DNA of 64,000 nucleotides from NCBI GenBank assembly GCA_034509495.1, contig CM067520.1, positions 26,732,811 through 26,796,810 on the forward strand, read 5' to 3'. The notes beneath the pieces were generated by a model. It had not been told where the DNA came from. It made no database searches and worked only from the letters and a program-made list of their open reading frames with translations. Position 1 is the first letter of the stretch. The number at the start of each line of letters is the position of its first letter. Both the position numbers and the translations under genes were made by a program. Shown in pieces: positions 12,001 through 23,324 of this stretch. The DNA comes from Acestrorhynchus altus (Eukaryota; Chordata; Actinopteri; Characiformes; Acestrorhynchidae).

Positions 12001-15000
12001 TATTCTGCTGCCAGTTGGAGTCGTGGAACTAGAATGCACAGGTGGAAGCATTAGATCCCCTTTCTGTTCATCTTCTTCTGCACCAACCTGCAGAGTCAAG
12101 GACATGGACACCCTCTGCTCTTCAATTGAATCAGTAGCTCTTTTAGCTGCTCTGGTGTCCGACCGGCTGCCATAGACTGTTGGCTTTTTAGTAGCTGGAC
12201 CAACTGAAGTAACTACCGTAGCTGCATTGGAAGTCTCAGGTTTATGCCTCGCTTGACGAACGTTCTTCCTCCGAGGAACCTTTGAGTGTTCTTGATCAGT
12301 GCCATTGCTCATTTCCTCAGGATCTGGGTGCCCATCTTTGGCTGAAGGTTCTCCGGGGTTTCCAGCTAGAGAGCGAGTTTCCACTATATCCACATCCACC
12401 ATTTTTCTTACTTTACGCAGCATAACTTTGCAATCCCTTATCTTCTGAGATCTAGTGGACTTCCTTGAAGGCTGGTCTGTAGCTGTCCCTGGTGGACTCC
12501 TGGATTTTCTAGGTCGACAAGCTTCTACTGGGCTGGAATCACCATAGTCAATAGTGTCTGTCAAGTCTGTGCTGTTACCCTGCAAACCATTATCCATCAA
12601 GGCACTTCTTGTGGCGTCTGAGGAAGACGAGTTGTCACTGGTATTGTTCTCGATCCCCAAGGCTGTCGGTGTTCTATATTGTGCATCTCGCCGACTTTTA
12701 CTCCTGGATGCTCTTTCTTGGCCTATTTTCTGTCTCTGCCCTGAGGCGTAAGTGCCTGATCTCTCTGGGACAGGTCCCATTTTCTCGAGAACAACTCTTG
12801 AGTTACACATACTATTTGACATGTTATCTGAGACTTGGACCTTCTTCCATTTACCAACAGACATCACATTCCCATCCTTTCTTGCTAGTGTGAGTGTAGG
12901 CGATTCATCCACATGGTCCACTTTGCATTCTTTCCTGGTTCTTTTGGAACTAACGGTCACCTTCTTGACCAAGTCCTCCTTCTCTAAACCTCCAAGTGCA
13001 TTTGTCTTCGGGGTGTCTGTCCTTTTCTTCTCACAGCCCGGTGTCAGAACTTCATCTTTGGACAAAGCCTTAATATGTGCTTTATTGTTAAATGCCAACT
13101 TTGACCCATGTTTCACATCATCTAAAGTCTCAGACGAAGTCACAGATGCTTTCATCGCCAATTTCTCGAGAGACAGCCTTTCAGTTTCATTTTCTAATGG
13201 ATGTTTCAATGTTTTTCTTGGGCTCGTCCTGATGGGCATCCTAAAACCCGGCTTTTTACTGTCTGAAAAGGAGGAGGTGTTCTGACGTGGAGCTTCATGA
13301 CTTGGTGACCTTCCAGGGCTACGTGCAATGTCTGGTAATGCAATGATGAGTCTCGGGTTGGTAAATCCAGATTCTTCCTGAGCTAAATTAGACATGTCAC
13401 TGTGTTCAGATGTTGAGGTAGCTTCATAGACTTCTTTTTTGTGTGCAGGTTTATCCTGGGACAACCGCTGGGTAGTTAAAGACTCCACTGGTTCATCAAA
13501 ATGACTGGACAAATCTCTGGTGTTTGAGGACTCATCCTCAGGAAAGGACCGAGACAAACGTGAAAGACCACCCTCTTGACTTTCTGACTGCGAATCTGAA
13601 ACCACATTCGCATCCGAGTCGCTTACATTACTTGAGTTTGTGTTGAATCGAAGTCTCTGCACAACTGCAGACCCTCTCTGAGGGGTAGATTTTGTCGTGT
13701 CTTTTGAGAACACCTCATCTTTGCCATGTGTTTCTACATCAGCTTGTTCTTCCATGGACCTGGATGAACTTTCCTTGCTGAAATCCGTCTGATGTTCATG
13801 ACGGCTAGGCAGGACGTTTGAGAGTGAAGAGTCGTTCGGTTTGAAAAGTCTTACAGGACTCATGACAATCTCGGTGAAGCTTGCCATCTTGGATTTGAAT
13901 GACTGGAGAAGGGGGCCGATCACCCATCTCTTGGCTGGTGGAGGATCTCCTGTGCATGTTGTGTCAAAGACCTCTGAACTGTGGCTGTGCTCCACAACAG
14001 TGGTTGAAGCCTTAGAGACGTGAGACTGTGTGGTTATAGAGGCCAACTCCAACTTCCGCTTACAGCCCCTCACAGGCTTTTCTCTGCAATCAAACAAGAG
14101 AAGGGCGTACGTTAAAAAGATCAGGTAGAAGACGTGTTCATCTACAACAAGGCCTTCTGATTATCCAGAATGACATCATGATATCATCATATATTAGAAG
14201 TAAATAACTAAACCCTGGACTTCACTCACCCAGGCCACTCAGTCGCATCCGTATCTTCATGGCTTTTCTGTAAGTAAAAAAATAAGATATCATGTAAATA
14301 TGGAAACAGATTATGAATTGGTGTTATCTTGAGGGACAGCTTGGGAACACTGTCCGGCATGCTGCCAGCCGGAGGGGACATTCCGTTTCTGAAGTGCACT
14401 CGAGCCTTTAAAGTTTCCTTGACCATCAGTGTTATGTATGACCCAGGAATACGTCGTAGATCCAGTTGTGGACAACTTTGGCCCGACGGCACGGTGCATT
14501 ATCCTGCTGCATTATCCAAAATTGTGTGGGTTTATGAATTCAGCAAGCAGTGAAACCAGCCTATGAGTTTACGGGGACCCAACTCATACCATGAGAATAA
14601 ACCCCACACCAGTATGGAACCACCAGCAGCTCGCACACTGAAGTCCATGACGTCATCGGCTCACACAAACCCAAATATCAACTCCAAACGATGTCCATGC
14701 CACATGGTCTGATTCACACAGATAATTCAATTATGAAAAATAATAATTTCATTGTTTTTCCATTTTTCTGCTCATTTGAGACATAAATACGAATAGAATT
14801 GAATAAAATCAATTGTCCATCCATCAGTCAATCCGTCTTCCTTCTGCTTATCCGGGGCCGGGTCGCGGGGGCAGCAGTCTAAGCAGGGATGCCCAGACCT
14901 CCCTCTCCCACGACACCTCAGCCAGCTCCCCGGGAGGGACCCCGAGGCGTTCCCAAGCCAGCCGAGAGACATAGTCCCTCCAGCGTGTCCTGGGTCTACC

Positions 15001-16135
15001 CCGCGGTCACCTCCCGGGGAGCTGGCTGAATACTGTATCTGTGAGAGTCTCCTATAAATACTCTTCTAATTTTGGTGAATGAAATGAAGAAAACGAGTTC
15101 TAAAGGTTAATGCTGTTAAATCAGGTGTGCTGCTGATGGAACCAAACACATCCATAGCCATGTTCTACTGCAGTCATATTTACCTGGATCTGGACTTCAC
15201 AGTAAACTCTGTTACTGAACAGAGAGGGAACAGGGGGTCTAGAACCTCTCCTCTGAATGCAAAAGTGTCAGGAACGGGTCATAACTGAAGTGAAGCATGA
15301 ATGCAACAAAAACGGCCATCTGTGTTTACGAGTCTGAACGTATGAATCCGTGCACTGAACCACGAAGATCGATTAAGATCACTCGATTAAACCCAGACAA
15401 GCGATCACAAACTGTAGCCTGAGGCTATAGATTCAGGATCTGTACCGCAGACACTGTGGAACAGGGATACGTGGAGTCACGCTGCATTCTTCAGCACAGA
15501 GTAATCTTCTGCACTCAGACAGATACACATCCACCTGTCTGGACCAATCAGTGTCGCACAAATCAGCCTAATTCAACCCCTTCTGTACAATGGTGGTGGT
15601 GTGTTAGTGTGTGTTGCTGGTACGAGTGGATCAGACACAGCAGTGCTGCTGGAGTGTTTAAACCCTGTGTCCACTCACTGTCCACTCTATTAGACACTCC
15701 TACTGAGTGTCTCCAACTTGTAGACGTAAAGTCGGTTAACCATTAAAAACAACGGGAGGGTAATTAATGTAACAGACCCTGCTGCCCCTCTGCTGGTTCA
15801 GGGATGTGTTCTGGGCAGGTGCTCTTCCACTGTTCTCCAGTCGGGCTCCTTCCTCAGGCTGATCTTTTCCCCGGAGAAGCCGCCCGCTTCTTCTGCGTGG
15901 AGACGATCCGACATCATCACATCTACAGAGAAACCACAGCACTGGTTAGGAATGAGAACGTGAATCTCTCTCTATCTCTCCTTTTCATTACTACTGATGT
16001 GTCTTTATCATCATTTAATTTCATATCAACAACGGAAGACCTGGACAGTTCATACCTGCGTAGAACAGAAGAGGGACAGACGGTCTGGGGCCGGGGTTCA
16101 GCGTGACGGACGGCACAAAGGACATCCTCCTCCAT
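7709..16135 (-). CDS. prr14: Proline-rich protein 14, 8 coding exons, 1259 residues
   Basis: Exons in transcript order: 16135-16056, 15922-15778, 14267-14230, 14083-11204, 9581-9446, 9148-9039, 8944-8876, 8030-7709. Phases fit throughout and the sum is 3780 nt. PRR14 tethers HP1-bound heterochromatin to the nuclear lamina. The C-terminal Tantalus region is clear: FSVEEIYTNKNF, then LETIFE at residues 1155-1160, which fits the LxxIxE motif for PP2A-B56, then RFVEFPELGVTRKP. The giant fourth exon encodes a Ser-, Lys- and Arg-rich segment with SFTEIVMSPVRLFKP near its start. The N-terminus has SPRRRSGRLLRG. I did not find a certain HP1-binding PxVxL motif. The protein is about twice human PRR14 (about 585 residues) but shorter than PRR14L, and gene neighbours favour PRR14. 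The first two exons are the least certain: the third exon ends at a weaker GTCTGT donor. The start ATG lies 10 nt after an acceptor. Confidence 0.88.
8979..9025. repeat. (CA)n filling half of a 94-nt prr14 intron
   Basis: A 47-nt CA tract, read as (TG)n in the transcript, lies between the exon ending at 9039 and the exon starting at 8944. It makes up half of that whole intron. Confidence 0.95.
9734..10045. mobile_element. Foldback MITE copy 1
   Basis: It begins near CAGGACCCCACAGGACCACC, contains GTTGCTGGTACGAGTGGATC, and ends near GAGGAGCTGATAGAGTGGAC followed by GTTATGG. Seven other partial or full copies occur in the window. It is non-coding and sits in a prr14 intron. Confidence 0.75.
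10395..10900. repeat. Interspersed repeat with AAATCAGGTGTGCTGCTGAT core
   Basis: The segment around 10,485-10,640 is repeated in diverged form at 15,110-15,250, including TGCTGCTGATGGAA and an ACAGACC or ACTGCAG run before TTTACCTG. I cannot name the family. It lies in the prr14 intron after the giant exon. Confidence 0.5.
11012..11148. mobile_element. Short MITE with Tc1-type ends
   Basis: AGTACCAGTTAAAACTTTAG at the left is the inverted complement, with mismatches, of CCAAACTTTTGACTGGTAC at the right. About 90 bp of unrelated DNA lies between. This terminus type is common in fish Tc1-related elements and resembles the ends at 62,976-63,244. Confidence 0.7.
14290..14740 (-). mobile_element. 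Degraded Tc1-like transposase fragment
   Basis: The - strand contains QQDNAPCRRAKVVHNWI, matching the QQDNAP block around the second catalytic Asp of Tc1/mariner transposases. Stops and frame changes on both sides show that it is dead. It lies in a prr14 intron. Confidence 0.6.
14815..15025 (-). mobile_element. LINE 3' tail
   Basis: On the - strand the sequence carries the widespread fish non-LTR retrotransposon end: a segment coding for a Leu-Ala-Trp-Glu-Arg-like and Trp-Ala-Ser-Leu-Leu-like tail, then GGCCCCGGATAAGCAGAAG, then TGATGGATGGA at the 3' terminus. It is truncated at the 5' side. A related piece lies inside the MITE at 62,976-63,244. Confidence 0.75.
15592..15735. mobile_element. 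Foldback MITE copy 2 (partial)
   Basis: It contains GCTGGTACGAGTGGATCAGA and AGCAGTGCTGCTGGAGTGTT, then CACTGTCCACTCTATTAGAC. It abuts the third prr14 exon within about 45 bp. Confidence 0.75.
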
Positions 16136-16145
16136 TGGTGTAACT

Positions 16146-18108
16146 CTGAGAGGGATGCACTCTTGGGAGGAGGTCAGCATGAACCCCAAGGAATCCCTCT
16201 GTACACCTCAACCTTGCAAGAGCAGCAGAAGACGTTCAGTCAGCTGGGTCGTATGTTCACGCCTGATAATAATCAGTCCTCGGATCAAAACTGCACTCAC
16301 GGGAGTGCATCCCTATGTACAGTTACGTGAAAAAGTGAACATAAAGTCGTCTTTTTTTAAACAAAGATTTGGACATTTGATCATTTTAACCATATTGAGA
16401 GATGGAGGTGAACTTTCTTGAGGAAAAAGTTCGGACCCCCTTTGTCCTAACAGCTCCTCCTTTTGTTGAAATAATGCCACTTAGATATTTCCTATAACAG
16501 TCTCCCGTCTCCAGCATCGACTGGAAGAAAGATGTTCCCACTCCTCCATGTGGAATTCTTTCAGCTCTGTGATGTTTTGTTTAGACCTTCACAGGACAGT
16601 ATATGGAGTCAGTAAATTTAACACCAGCTCAAGTTTTCCCTGCAAGTGAATGCATATAAGAGGAGAAAACCATACAGATGTACTGACACGGATATAACTG
16701 TGGTATTACTCAGCATAGAATTAAATGTCATTTTCGATCTCAGGATCAGACACACGATACTTGACTTATCCCTATAAAATTATTAACTCATTTCCAACTG
16801 AATTAAATCCCAATTTAAATGCCAAAGGAGCTTCCAGTGCATGTTTACTGCTGTCCACGTGTTCATGCTGCATACAGACTCACAGAGGGGGCGGGGCTGA
16901 TGACACCACTGACCCAGATATTGGGTTATAGAGGAAAAGGGGAAGGGAGGGGCTGTTTGATCTCTTTCTGTGCTCACGAGTTCAAATTTCAAAATAAAAG
17001 TCCTGAGACGCAAGAATTGTATTGTTCATTATTTTTATTATCATCATCATCATCATCTGGAGCACTGCCAAGTATTTAAGAGCGTATTATTATAACTTCA
17101 GTTTCTGAGATAAAGTGTCATTCAGTCCTTATAAAAGGGACAAAACCGCATTTTCTGATCACGATTCAGATTTTTGTGGGGAAATGAGACACGAAAATAA
17201 ACAATTTTATTTATTATTTTTTAAATTATAAATCAACCCGAAGCTGATCACCTTCAGTACAAATGCGGCAGTAGATTTGTGCTGTGGTGTAACTGGGCCG
17301 AAATGTGGTAAATAAGAAGCTTTAATGGGAGCATAATTCCACAGTTGACTCTGTTGGTTTGGCGTTAGCTACGGCTAACGAGGTAGCAGCGGCCGGTCAA
17401 CAAACGGCCGTGTCTTCAGGAACAGGGACGCGAGCGCGGACCTTTGTGGACAGGGGGGGTTTAGAGGTGCTGTATATGTGGATTATGTGGATGGTTCTAA
17501 ACAGATGTGGATAAAAAGGGATAATTTGCCACGGAAGATCGGTTAGCTCCGGTGGCTAACAGCTAACGGCGGTTCTCGGTGTGGGTCGCTGAAAAGCACC
17601 GGCCTGCATTTCAGCCCCTACATTCGGTCCTATTTACTCTCACTGACACAATAACACAACAACCCCGCACACAAGGTAGCGTTTAATTACCAGATTAATT
17701 AACAAAAACAATAAAATAACGACCTTTTGTTGCTTTTATGGTGCTAAATGGATTAGAAATGTCAGAAATGTCCCATTAATGCCATTATTGCCCCATTAAT
17801 GCCAATTAAAGCCATTAAATGAATGAAAACAAAGTCAATCAGCAGTGTTTGAGCTCCAGAATTGACCCAATAAGCTCCATTAGGAACAAAAACACTTTAT
17901 TCTGCATAAAAACAACAATAATACTAAAATAAGGGCTGATGCATGCACTGCTCCTTTCAAGTAAAATAAACCACACATGCATGATCATAAATCTTAGAAA
18001 TTAAAAGGCATAACATGACTTTAAATCAATATTAAAAATCAATTTAAATCAATATGTTGTGTTGTTTATAAACACTACTGGGTCTTATATCCAGTAAGTC
18101 ACACATAC
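16146..18108. other. prr14 intron 1
   Basis: The intron runs from the donor at 18109 to the acceptor before 16145. No coding exon is evident. The part at 17,340-17,640 is CpG-rich with repeated GTTAGC/GCTAAC words. The rest is AT-rich without a recognised element. Confidence 0.5.
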
Positions 18109-18235
18109 CCGCACGCTCCAGAGGGACCCAGCTCCAGTAAAACCCAGCTCCGGCTCGGTTCGGGCTCTGTTTTTCTCGGAGGCTCCGGCTGGATGTTTGT
18201 ATGACATTTCCACGCCGCCCAACTTTCGCCATTAC
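18109..18235 (-). other. Probable prr14 5' UTR exon (exon 1)
   Basis: A CpG-rich stretch on the - strand ends at a strong donor (GTGCGG then GTATGT) at 18109, directly preceding the exon-2 acceptor at 16145. The upstream boundary is not known. It contains an ATG at 18232 whose frame (MAKVGRRG...) runs past the annotated start in a different frame. Confidence 0.55.
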
Positions 18236-18259
18236 CAGCCGCTCCGCAGCGGACAGAGC

Positions 18260-18420
18260 GCCGACCAATCAACGCCGGCCAATCAGCGCGTCGCACGGGA
18301 GAGAATACTCCTAGAGCCCGCCTTCTGCCCGGCCGGACCAATAGGAAAGTAGGCGCCTAGAAGCGCCGGCCAATAGGCTTACGGTATGCAGATTGATTTG
18401 GGCATGCAACCAATGGCTAC
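18260..18420 (-). promoter_or_regulatory. prr14 promoter with five CCAAT boxes
   Basis: CCAAT occurs on the + strand at 18265, 18279, 18338, 18370 and 18410, all in the same orientation, within a CpG-rich patch just upstream of the inferred first exon. This is the pattern of an NF-Y-driven, TATA-less promoter. The transcription start itself is inferred. Confidence 0.6.
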
Positions 18421-18502
18421 GCAGCACGCCAGCCCCTCCCATACGTGTCCCTGTGTGAACTTCAGGCAGTGCAGCAAAATATTTACACTGTATAAGATGA
18501 CA

Positions 18503-18600
18503 GCAGTGCTGCTGGAGTGTTTAAACACTGTGTCCACTCACTGTCCACTCTATTAGACACTCCTACCGAGTGTCTCCACCTTGTAGCTGTAAAGTCAGAG
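18503..18600. mobile_element. Foldback MITE copy 3 (partial)
   Basis: It begins AGCAGTGCTGCTGGAGTGTT and contains CACTGTCCACTCTATTAGAC and a diverged CCACCTTGTAGCTGTAAAGT. It lies about 90 bp beyond the CCAAT cluster. Confidence 0.75.
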
Positions 18601-18954
18601 CCGAGAGGTCACAGCCGAGGCCTCTGTACTCAAACCCAACGGCTGTCGGATTAATCGCCAAATATGATACGGTTCCAGTCCGTAACAGTCCAGGTTTCTC
18701 AGTCACAACAGTCTAGATGGTGGCAAGTTGTCAAAATGACCATCCTGCTACTCTCAGTCCAGTGACCCACCCCTTGTCCAGGTCGGTCAGCTGGCCAAAA
18801 TGTCTTCAAGTGTGTCGTAGAGGCGTGTTTCAGTCAATGATCTCTTACCTATAGGTAAACTACCCAAAAGTAGCCTCTGAATGCTTTTTATTGGATGGTG
18901 GAAAACATTTTACCCCCCCTTGTGGCAAGACCCAGTATCTAATCCGACCACACC

Positions 18955-19350
18955 TGTAATCATTTACATATTTACATCAAAGCTGAATCTCATCAAGCGT
19001 GGAACACTTTCAAGGATGTAGATGTACTGCTGTCAGACTGTGGAATCACGAGACACCTTTAGGAATGTAAAGACAGCGGGTTTCCTTCAAGGCCCAACGA
19101 CACTGGTAACACTGGTAAGAACAGGAGGACCAGACTGGTAGACGAAATCTGAAAGTCTACCCAGGTCTGGAGTCAGATTCTTTGGACAGATGAAACCGAA
19201 ATTAAACTGAAAACGGAGAAATACGTGGTTCATGATCTGCAGCAGTTATCACATCATCTGTCAAACATGGTGCAGGCGATGTTCTGTCACAGACATGTAT
19301 GGCTGATTATCAGACAGTGTTCTGTGAGAAAATGAAAGTGAATGAATGGA
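18955..19350 (+). mobile_element. Degraded Tc1-like transposase copy
   Basis: The + strand reads SQILWTDETEIKL around 19,171-19,209, matching the block around the first catalytic Asp of Tc1-like transposases. Surrounding frames are broken. It fills the gap between prr14 and the 3' end of cd2bp2. Confidence 0.65.
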
Positions 19351-19399
19351 AGAAAATCAGGGAAGAACCAAGTCACAAATCTGGCGAGTCCCAAAAATC

Positions 19400-19405
19400 T
19401 TTATT
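19400..19405 (-). terminator. cd2bp2 polyadenylation signal
   Basis: AATAAA on the - strand, 96 nt past the cd2bp2 stop, gives a short 3' UTR. Confidence 0.65.
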
Positions 19406-19500
19406 TTAAAACAAAGGTATATGATCTGGTATCAAACAAGACAAGACACTTAATGATTCCAAAACAATCCATTCAGAGAAACACACACAGCTTATAAAGT

Positions 19501-20508
19501 TCACGTATAAAGTTCGAAATCCAGTCTCTTGGAGTTGTAGAACTGTGCGCCCTCCTGGTCGACCCGTCTGCAGTACACACCATCCTTAAAGTAGCCTTGA
19601 TCCACCCAGTCCTGGAGAAAGGGGGGAGAATAAGAACCGAACATGAGAACCGAACATGAGAACTTACTCGTTTATAAAATACCAATAAAAACATTTAAAT
19701 ACTTCAAAATATGACTCCAACGGTCAGGACCCCACAGGACCACCACAGAGCAGCTATTATGTGGGTCATTCTCAGCACTGCAGTCACACTGACATGGTGG
19801 TGGTGTGTTAGTGTGTGTTACGCTGGTACGAGTGGATCAGACACAGCAGTGCTGCTGGAGTGTTTAAACCCCTCAGTGTCACTGCTGGACTGAGAATGAC
19901 CTGTGGTGGTCCTGTGGTGGTCCTGACCATTGAAGATCAGTGAAAGGAGCATTATTATTAAGCATTATTATTATCATTATTAAAAAACACATAAAGCTGT
20001 CAGGCATATTTTTGGGCATCTAGAAGATTCCGACCTGCATCTGCTGGCTGCTGAACGGTCCGTAGAGCTCCGAATTATCCTTGTTTTCCCATTTATACTC
20101 CCACATCACCTCGTCGCTCACTGCGGAGAAAACAGCAGGTTTAACAGCTGCAGCACCAAATTTCCACTGAAGTCTAGCATTTGTTTCTATTGAGCGACAG
20201 TGTTACAGACTGTGATACACCTGGACTCGGACTTCTTCCTCCGCAGGATCAATCATTACTTACACTAATCCAACCTCCAGCTCAGAGCTCATTATGTCTG
20301 GTTGACACGTTGACAGCAAATATGGTAAAAACAACCACGGCAATGACACTTTAACTGGACACTCGACACTTACACACATACTGCTGTCTTCTTCCTGTCC
20401 TTACTCATAAGCTGCTACAGTCATACTCATCTCACTTACAACAGAGAGTCATGATGCTGTTTACTTATTTACTGTATTTCCTCCTCTACTATATTGTATA
20501 TACTGTTT

Positions 20509-20557
<49 letters not shown>

Positions 20558-20730
20558 CACAGCGTGAGTGAAAAGACACAGATCACCCTTTTATTTTGTA
20601 AACGAAAAGGAAAATGACATATCTGAACAAACAGAAGGGCATTCTGTGCCTTTTTTGAGCAAGACATCTAACCTTCCAGCTGCTCACTGCTCCGGGCATG
20701 TGTGCTTACTTCTCCCCAGTGTGTGAATTC

Positions 20731-20780
<50 letters not shown>

Positions 20781-23180
20781 ATAGTACAGTGGATCTATAT
20801 GCAGGATGAGAATCACCTCGGTCGTTATCTGCCTCCTCCTTCTCCTTTTCCGCTCCATGCTCCACATCAAACTTATCGGCAAACATGTCCAGCTCGTCCT
20901 CTTCCTCCTCATTGTTCTTCCGCTTAGTGGGTGGCGCCCCCTGCTGCATGCTCTTCATCTTGTAGGCCAGTTTCTCGTACGTCTGCTGATAGATCTCGTA
21001 TTCCCCCACACCCACCAGTCTGTCTGCCAGAGCCGTCAGCTTCTCCAGCTTTTCAGTGTCTCTGTTCGTCTCTTCTCCACCCCCCTCCGCTCCGTCCCGC
21101 AGCCGTCCTTTCTTTTTCCGTCCCCCCAGCCCCCCCAGCCTGCGGAGGCCCGCTGAAACGGTCTCCCCGGGCTGCAGGAGGCCCACCACAGCTTCCGTCA
21201 GCTGATAGAGACTGTATGTGGCTAACGGATCTTCCTCTGGCTCTTTCTCCTGCTCCTCCTCCTCTTCCTCCTCCTGCTGCTCTTCCCTCTGTCTCTCTTC
21301 CTCTGCCTCGTCCTCATCTCCGGCTCTTCGTGTCCGTTTGGCAGAGAGACCCTTCTTCTTTTTCTTCACCGGCTGCTCTTTGATTTTTACCTGCACAGAA
21401 GGACAGATTGATGAAAATGGACAAACTGCTGAATACAGGAGGATCAATTTATCAATACACCACTTTGAAATAACTTCAATTAGATGTCTCTGACATTGAC
21501 TGGGACGTTTTTCCCACACCTTCATGCGGAAATCACCTCACAGCATCTTACTAGGACTGATCTGGGTTTTGACTTGGCCATTCCAGAGTTCTCCATTTCT
21601 TTCTTTTGAGACATTCCTTAGATTTACTGGAATGTTTTGGGCCATTGTCATGATGTATGGTCCTCCTTCACTTCAGCATCAGTCTTTGTACAGACGCTCT
21701 TCCATTCTCCTCAAGCTGCCTCTGATACATTAAAGATCTCATAGTAGATTCTATGGTGGAGAGATCTCCAGACCATGCTTCACAGCTGGCATGAGGTTCT
21801 TCTGCTCAAATGCTGTGGTTGGTTTGTGCCAACATGTCTTCTGTTACTGTGTCCAAATAATTCATCTTTGGATTCATCTGTCCAAATCACAAGTTCCACA
21901 AGTCTTCCCATGATGTTGTGGGTTTTATTGACAGCAGGAGCTGTTCTAAATGTTCTCCACTCCTAAATGATGTTCCGGACAGATTTCTAATTGTTTTGAG
22001 ATATTTTTAAGATCTTATCTGCACCTACAATCTGCACACGTCTGAATCCACTTTTACATGTTAATAAAACATTTGTGAAAAGTAGAAGATTTAAGTCTGA
22101 ACATGAATTTCAGAATATAAATCATACATCCTCTGTTCCTATGAATACAGCATGCACTCAAACCGCATGGACGTACCCAGTCAATATTGTCCAGCCAGTT
22201 GTCCCTGATGTCCTTTTCCTTTTTGATAAAGTAATTCCCCTCCGAGTCAAAGTGCCCCTCCTGCATTTCCTCGTGCAGATTAAAGGGAGTGATGGGAACT
22301 CCCTCATCGCAATCAATCGTCGCCATTTCCTGACCTGCAAAAACATCAAAACATCAGTCAGTTAAATTATCCAACACAATGTCACTCCTCAAGAGTGGAC
22401 AATATGATATGATGAGAGAGAGACAGAGTACTTTCCCTTCCCTGTGAGAGACACTGGACACACACTAGGACACGTACCTTCCACATCGTCGCTGGCGAGT
22501 ATATTATATTTGCTGCCGTTTTCTCCCTCCTCTCCCTCGTCTTCCTCATCGCTGTCCAGCGAGTGTTTCTCCTTGAACCTGGAGCCTGGACCGCTCACCT
22601 CATCATACATCTGCACATAACCAGATCCAGGATGAATTAAAATACACCGATTTGGAGCAGTTAGTAAGTCTAAATATCAGTGTCGCGAAGAATCAGATCA
22701 TTGATAGGCTGATCGAGGGGAACATCGTCCGATTGCAGTCACCAGCCAATCGAACGGTGCATCTTTAAAGGTAACATATGTAAATTAGCTCTGTTATGAC
22801 TGGCTGTGCTGCACTGAGCAGCAGGTGTGAGTAGGCGTGGCCAAACTGCTGCAGGATAATGAGGCAGAGACATCACTAATGAATGGCTTGAAAAGGGGCT
22901 GTTTGAACTGGTCAGGTGTATTTGGTGCGGAGATATGAGCCCTATAAATAAATAAATAATGATGGGATGGTCAGACCTGAGCCACTGGAGGCTGTACTTA
23001 CATACAGACTTTAATAAACAGCCTCAAGCAGATCAACGGTGCACTTATAGCCTGCGCTGCCTTTTAGTGGACCGTGTTTCGGTCAATGGACACATATAAA
23101 CGTACCTTCTTCTTCGGGACGTCATCGTCCAAGCTAAACTCCTCATCTCCATCCTCAAATGTGACTTTTCTTTTTGGCAT
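19501..23180 (-). CDS. cd2bp2: CD2 antigen cytoplasmic tail-binding protein 2 (U5 snRNP 52K), 6 coding exons, 378 residues
   Basis: Exons: 23180-23106, 22610-22478, 22334-22177, 21390-20817, 20120-20035, 19611-19501; sum 1137 nt with all phases consistent. CD2BP2 binds PRP6 and DIM1 in the U5 snRNP, and its GYF domain recognises proline-rich ligands such as those of CD2. The N-terminus MPKRKVTFEDGDEEFSLDDD is characteristic. The middle carries the conserved DNWLDNIDWVKIKEQ region, then a Glu-rich insert, which helps make this longer than the human protein (341 residues). The C-terminal GYF domain, about residues 316-376, shows W-x-Y, YGPFSSQQM and DWVDQGYF in order. An acceptor lies 1 nt before the ATG, so a 5' UTR exon exists upstream, probably in the CpG-rich patch at 23.8-24.0 kb. 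Intron 3 holds a dead Tc1 copy and intron 5 a MITE. This is very likely the single functional orthologue. Confidence 0.95.
19722..19948. mobile_element. Foldback MITE copy 4
   Basis: It runs from CAGGACCCCACAGGACCACC to TGACCATTGAAGATCAGTGA with the GCTGGTACGAGTGGATCAGA core. It is inserted in the last intron of cd2bp2. Confidence 0.8.
20511..20555. repeat. (AC)n microsatellite
   Basis: A pure 45-nt AC tract in cd2bp2 intron 4. Confidence 0.97.
20732..20777. repeat. (GT)n microsatellite close to a cd2bp2 donor
   Basis: A 46-nt GT tract, read as (CA)n in the transcript, begins about 40 nt downstream of the donor of the long fourth coding exon. Intronic CA repeats near donors are known hnRNP L binding sites. 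Confidence 0.95.
21495..22025 (-). mobile_element. Degraded Tc1-like transposase in cd2bp2 intron 3
   Basis: The - strand reads HHDNGPKHSSKSKECLKRKK followed by WRTLEWPSQNPDQS, an unmistakable match to the second-Asp and PSQSPDLNPIE blocks of Tc1-like transposases. Multiple stops make it inactive. Part of its right portion (GTTCTAAATGTTCTCCACT) recurs at 58,785-58,830. Confidence 0.85.
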
Positions 23181-23324
23181 TCTGGGACAGAGGATAAGAG
23201 TCATGTGACCATCATTATAATAAACATGCATAACATTCATTCAAAACATAGCGCTTTCATTACTACATCTCACCCAAACCGGTGTTCTTCTGACTAAAAC
23301 ATCAATAACATTACTGAACGTCCA

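Noticed and set aside
11273..13285. Several + strand frames of 60-177 residues
   Set aside because: All are antisense shadows of the large prr14 exon.
18109..18232. MAKVGRRG... frame as the true PRR14 N-terminus
   Set aside because: With the predicted splicing it is out of frame with the conserved PRR14 exons. It is kept only as a possible upstream frame.
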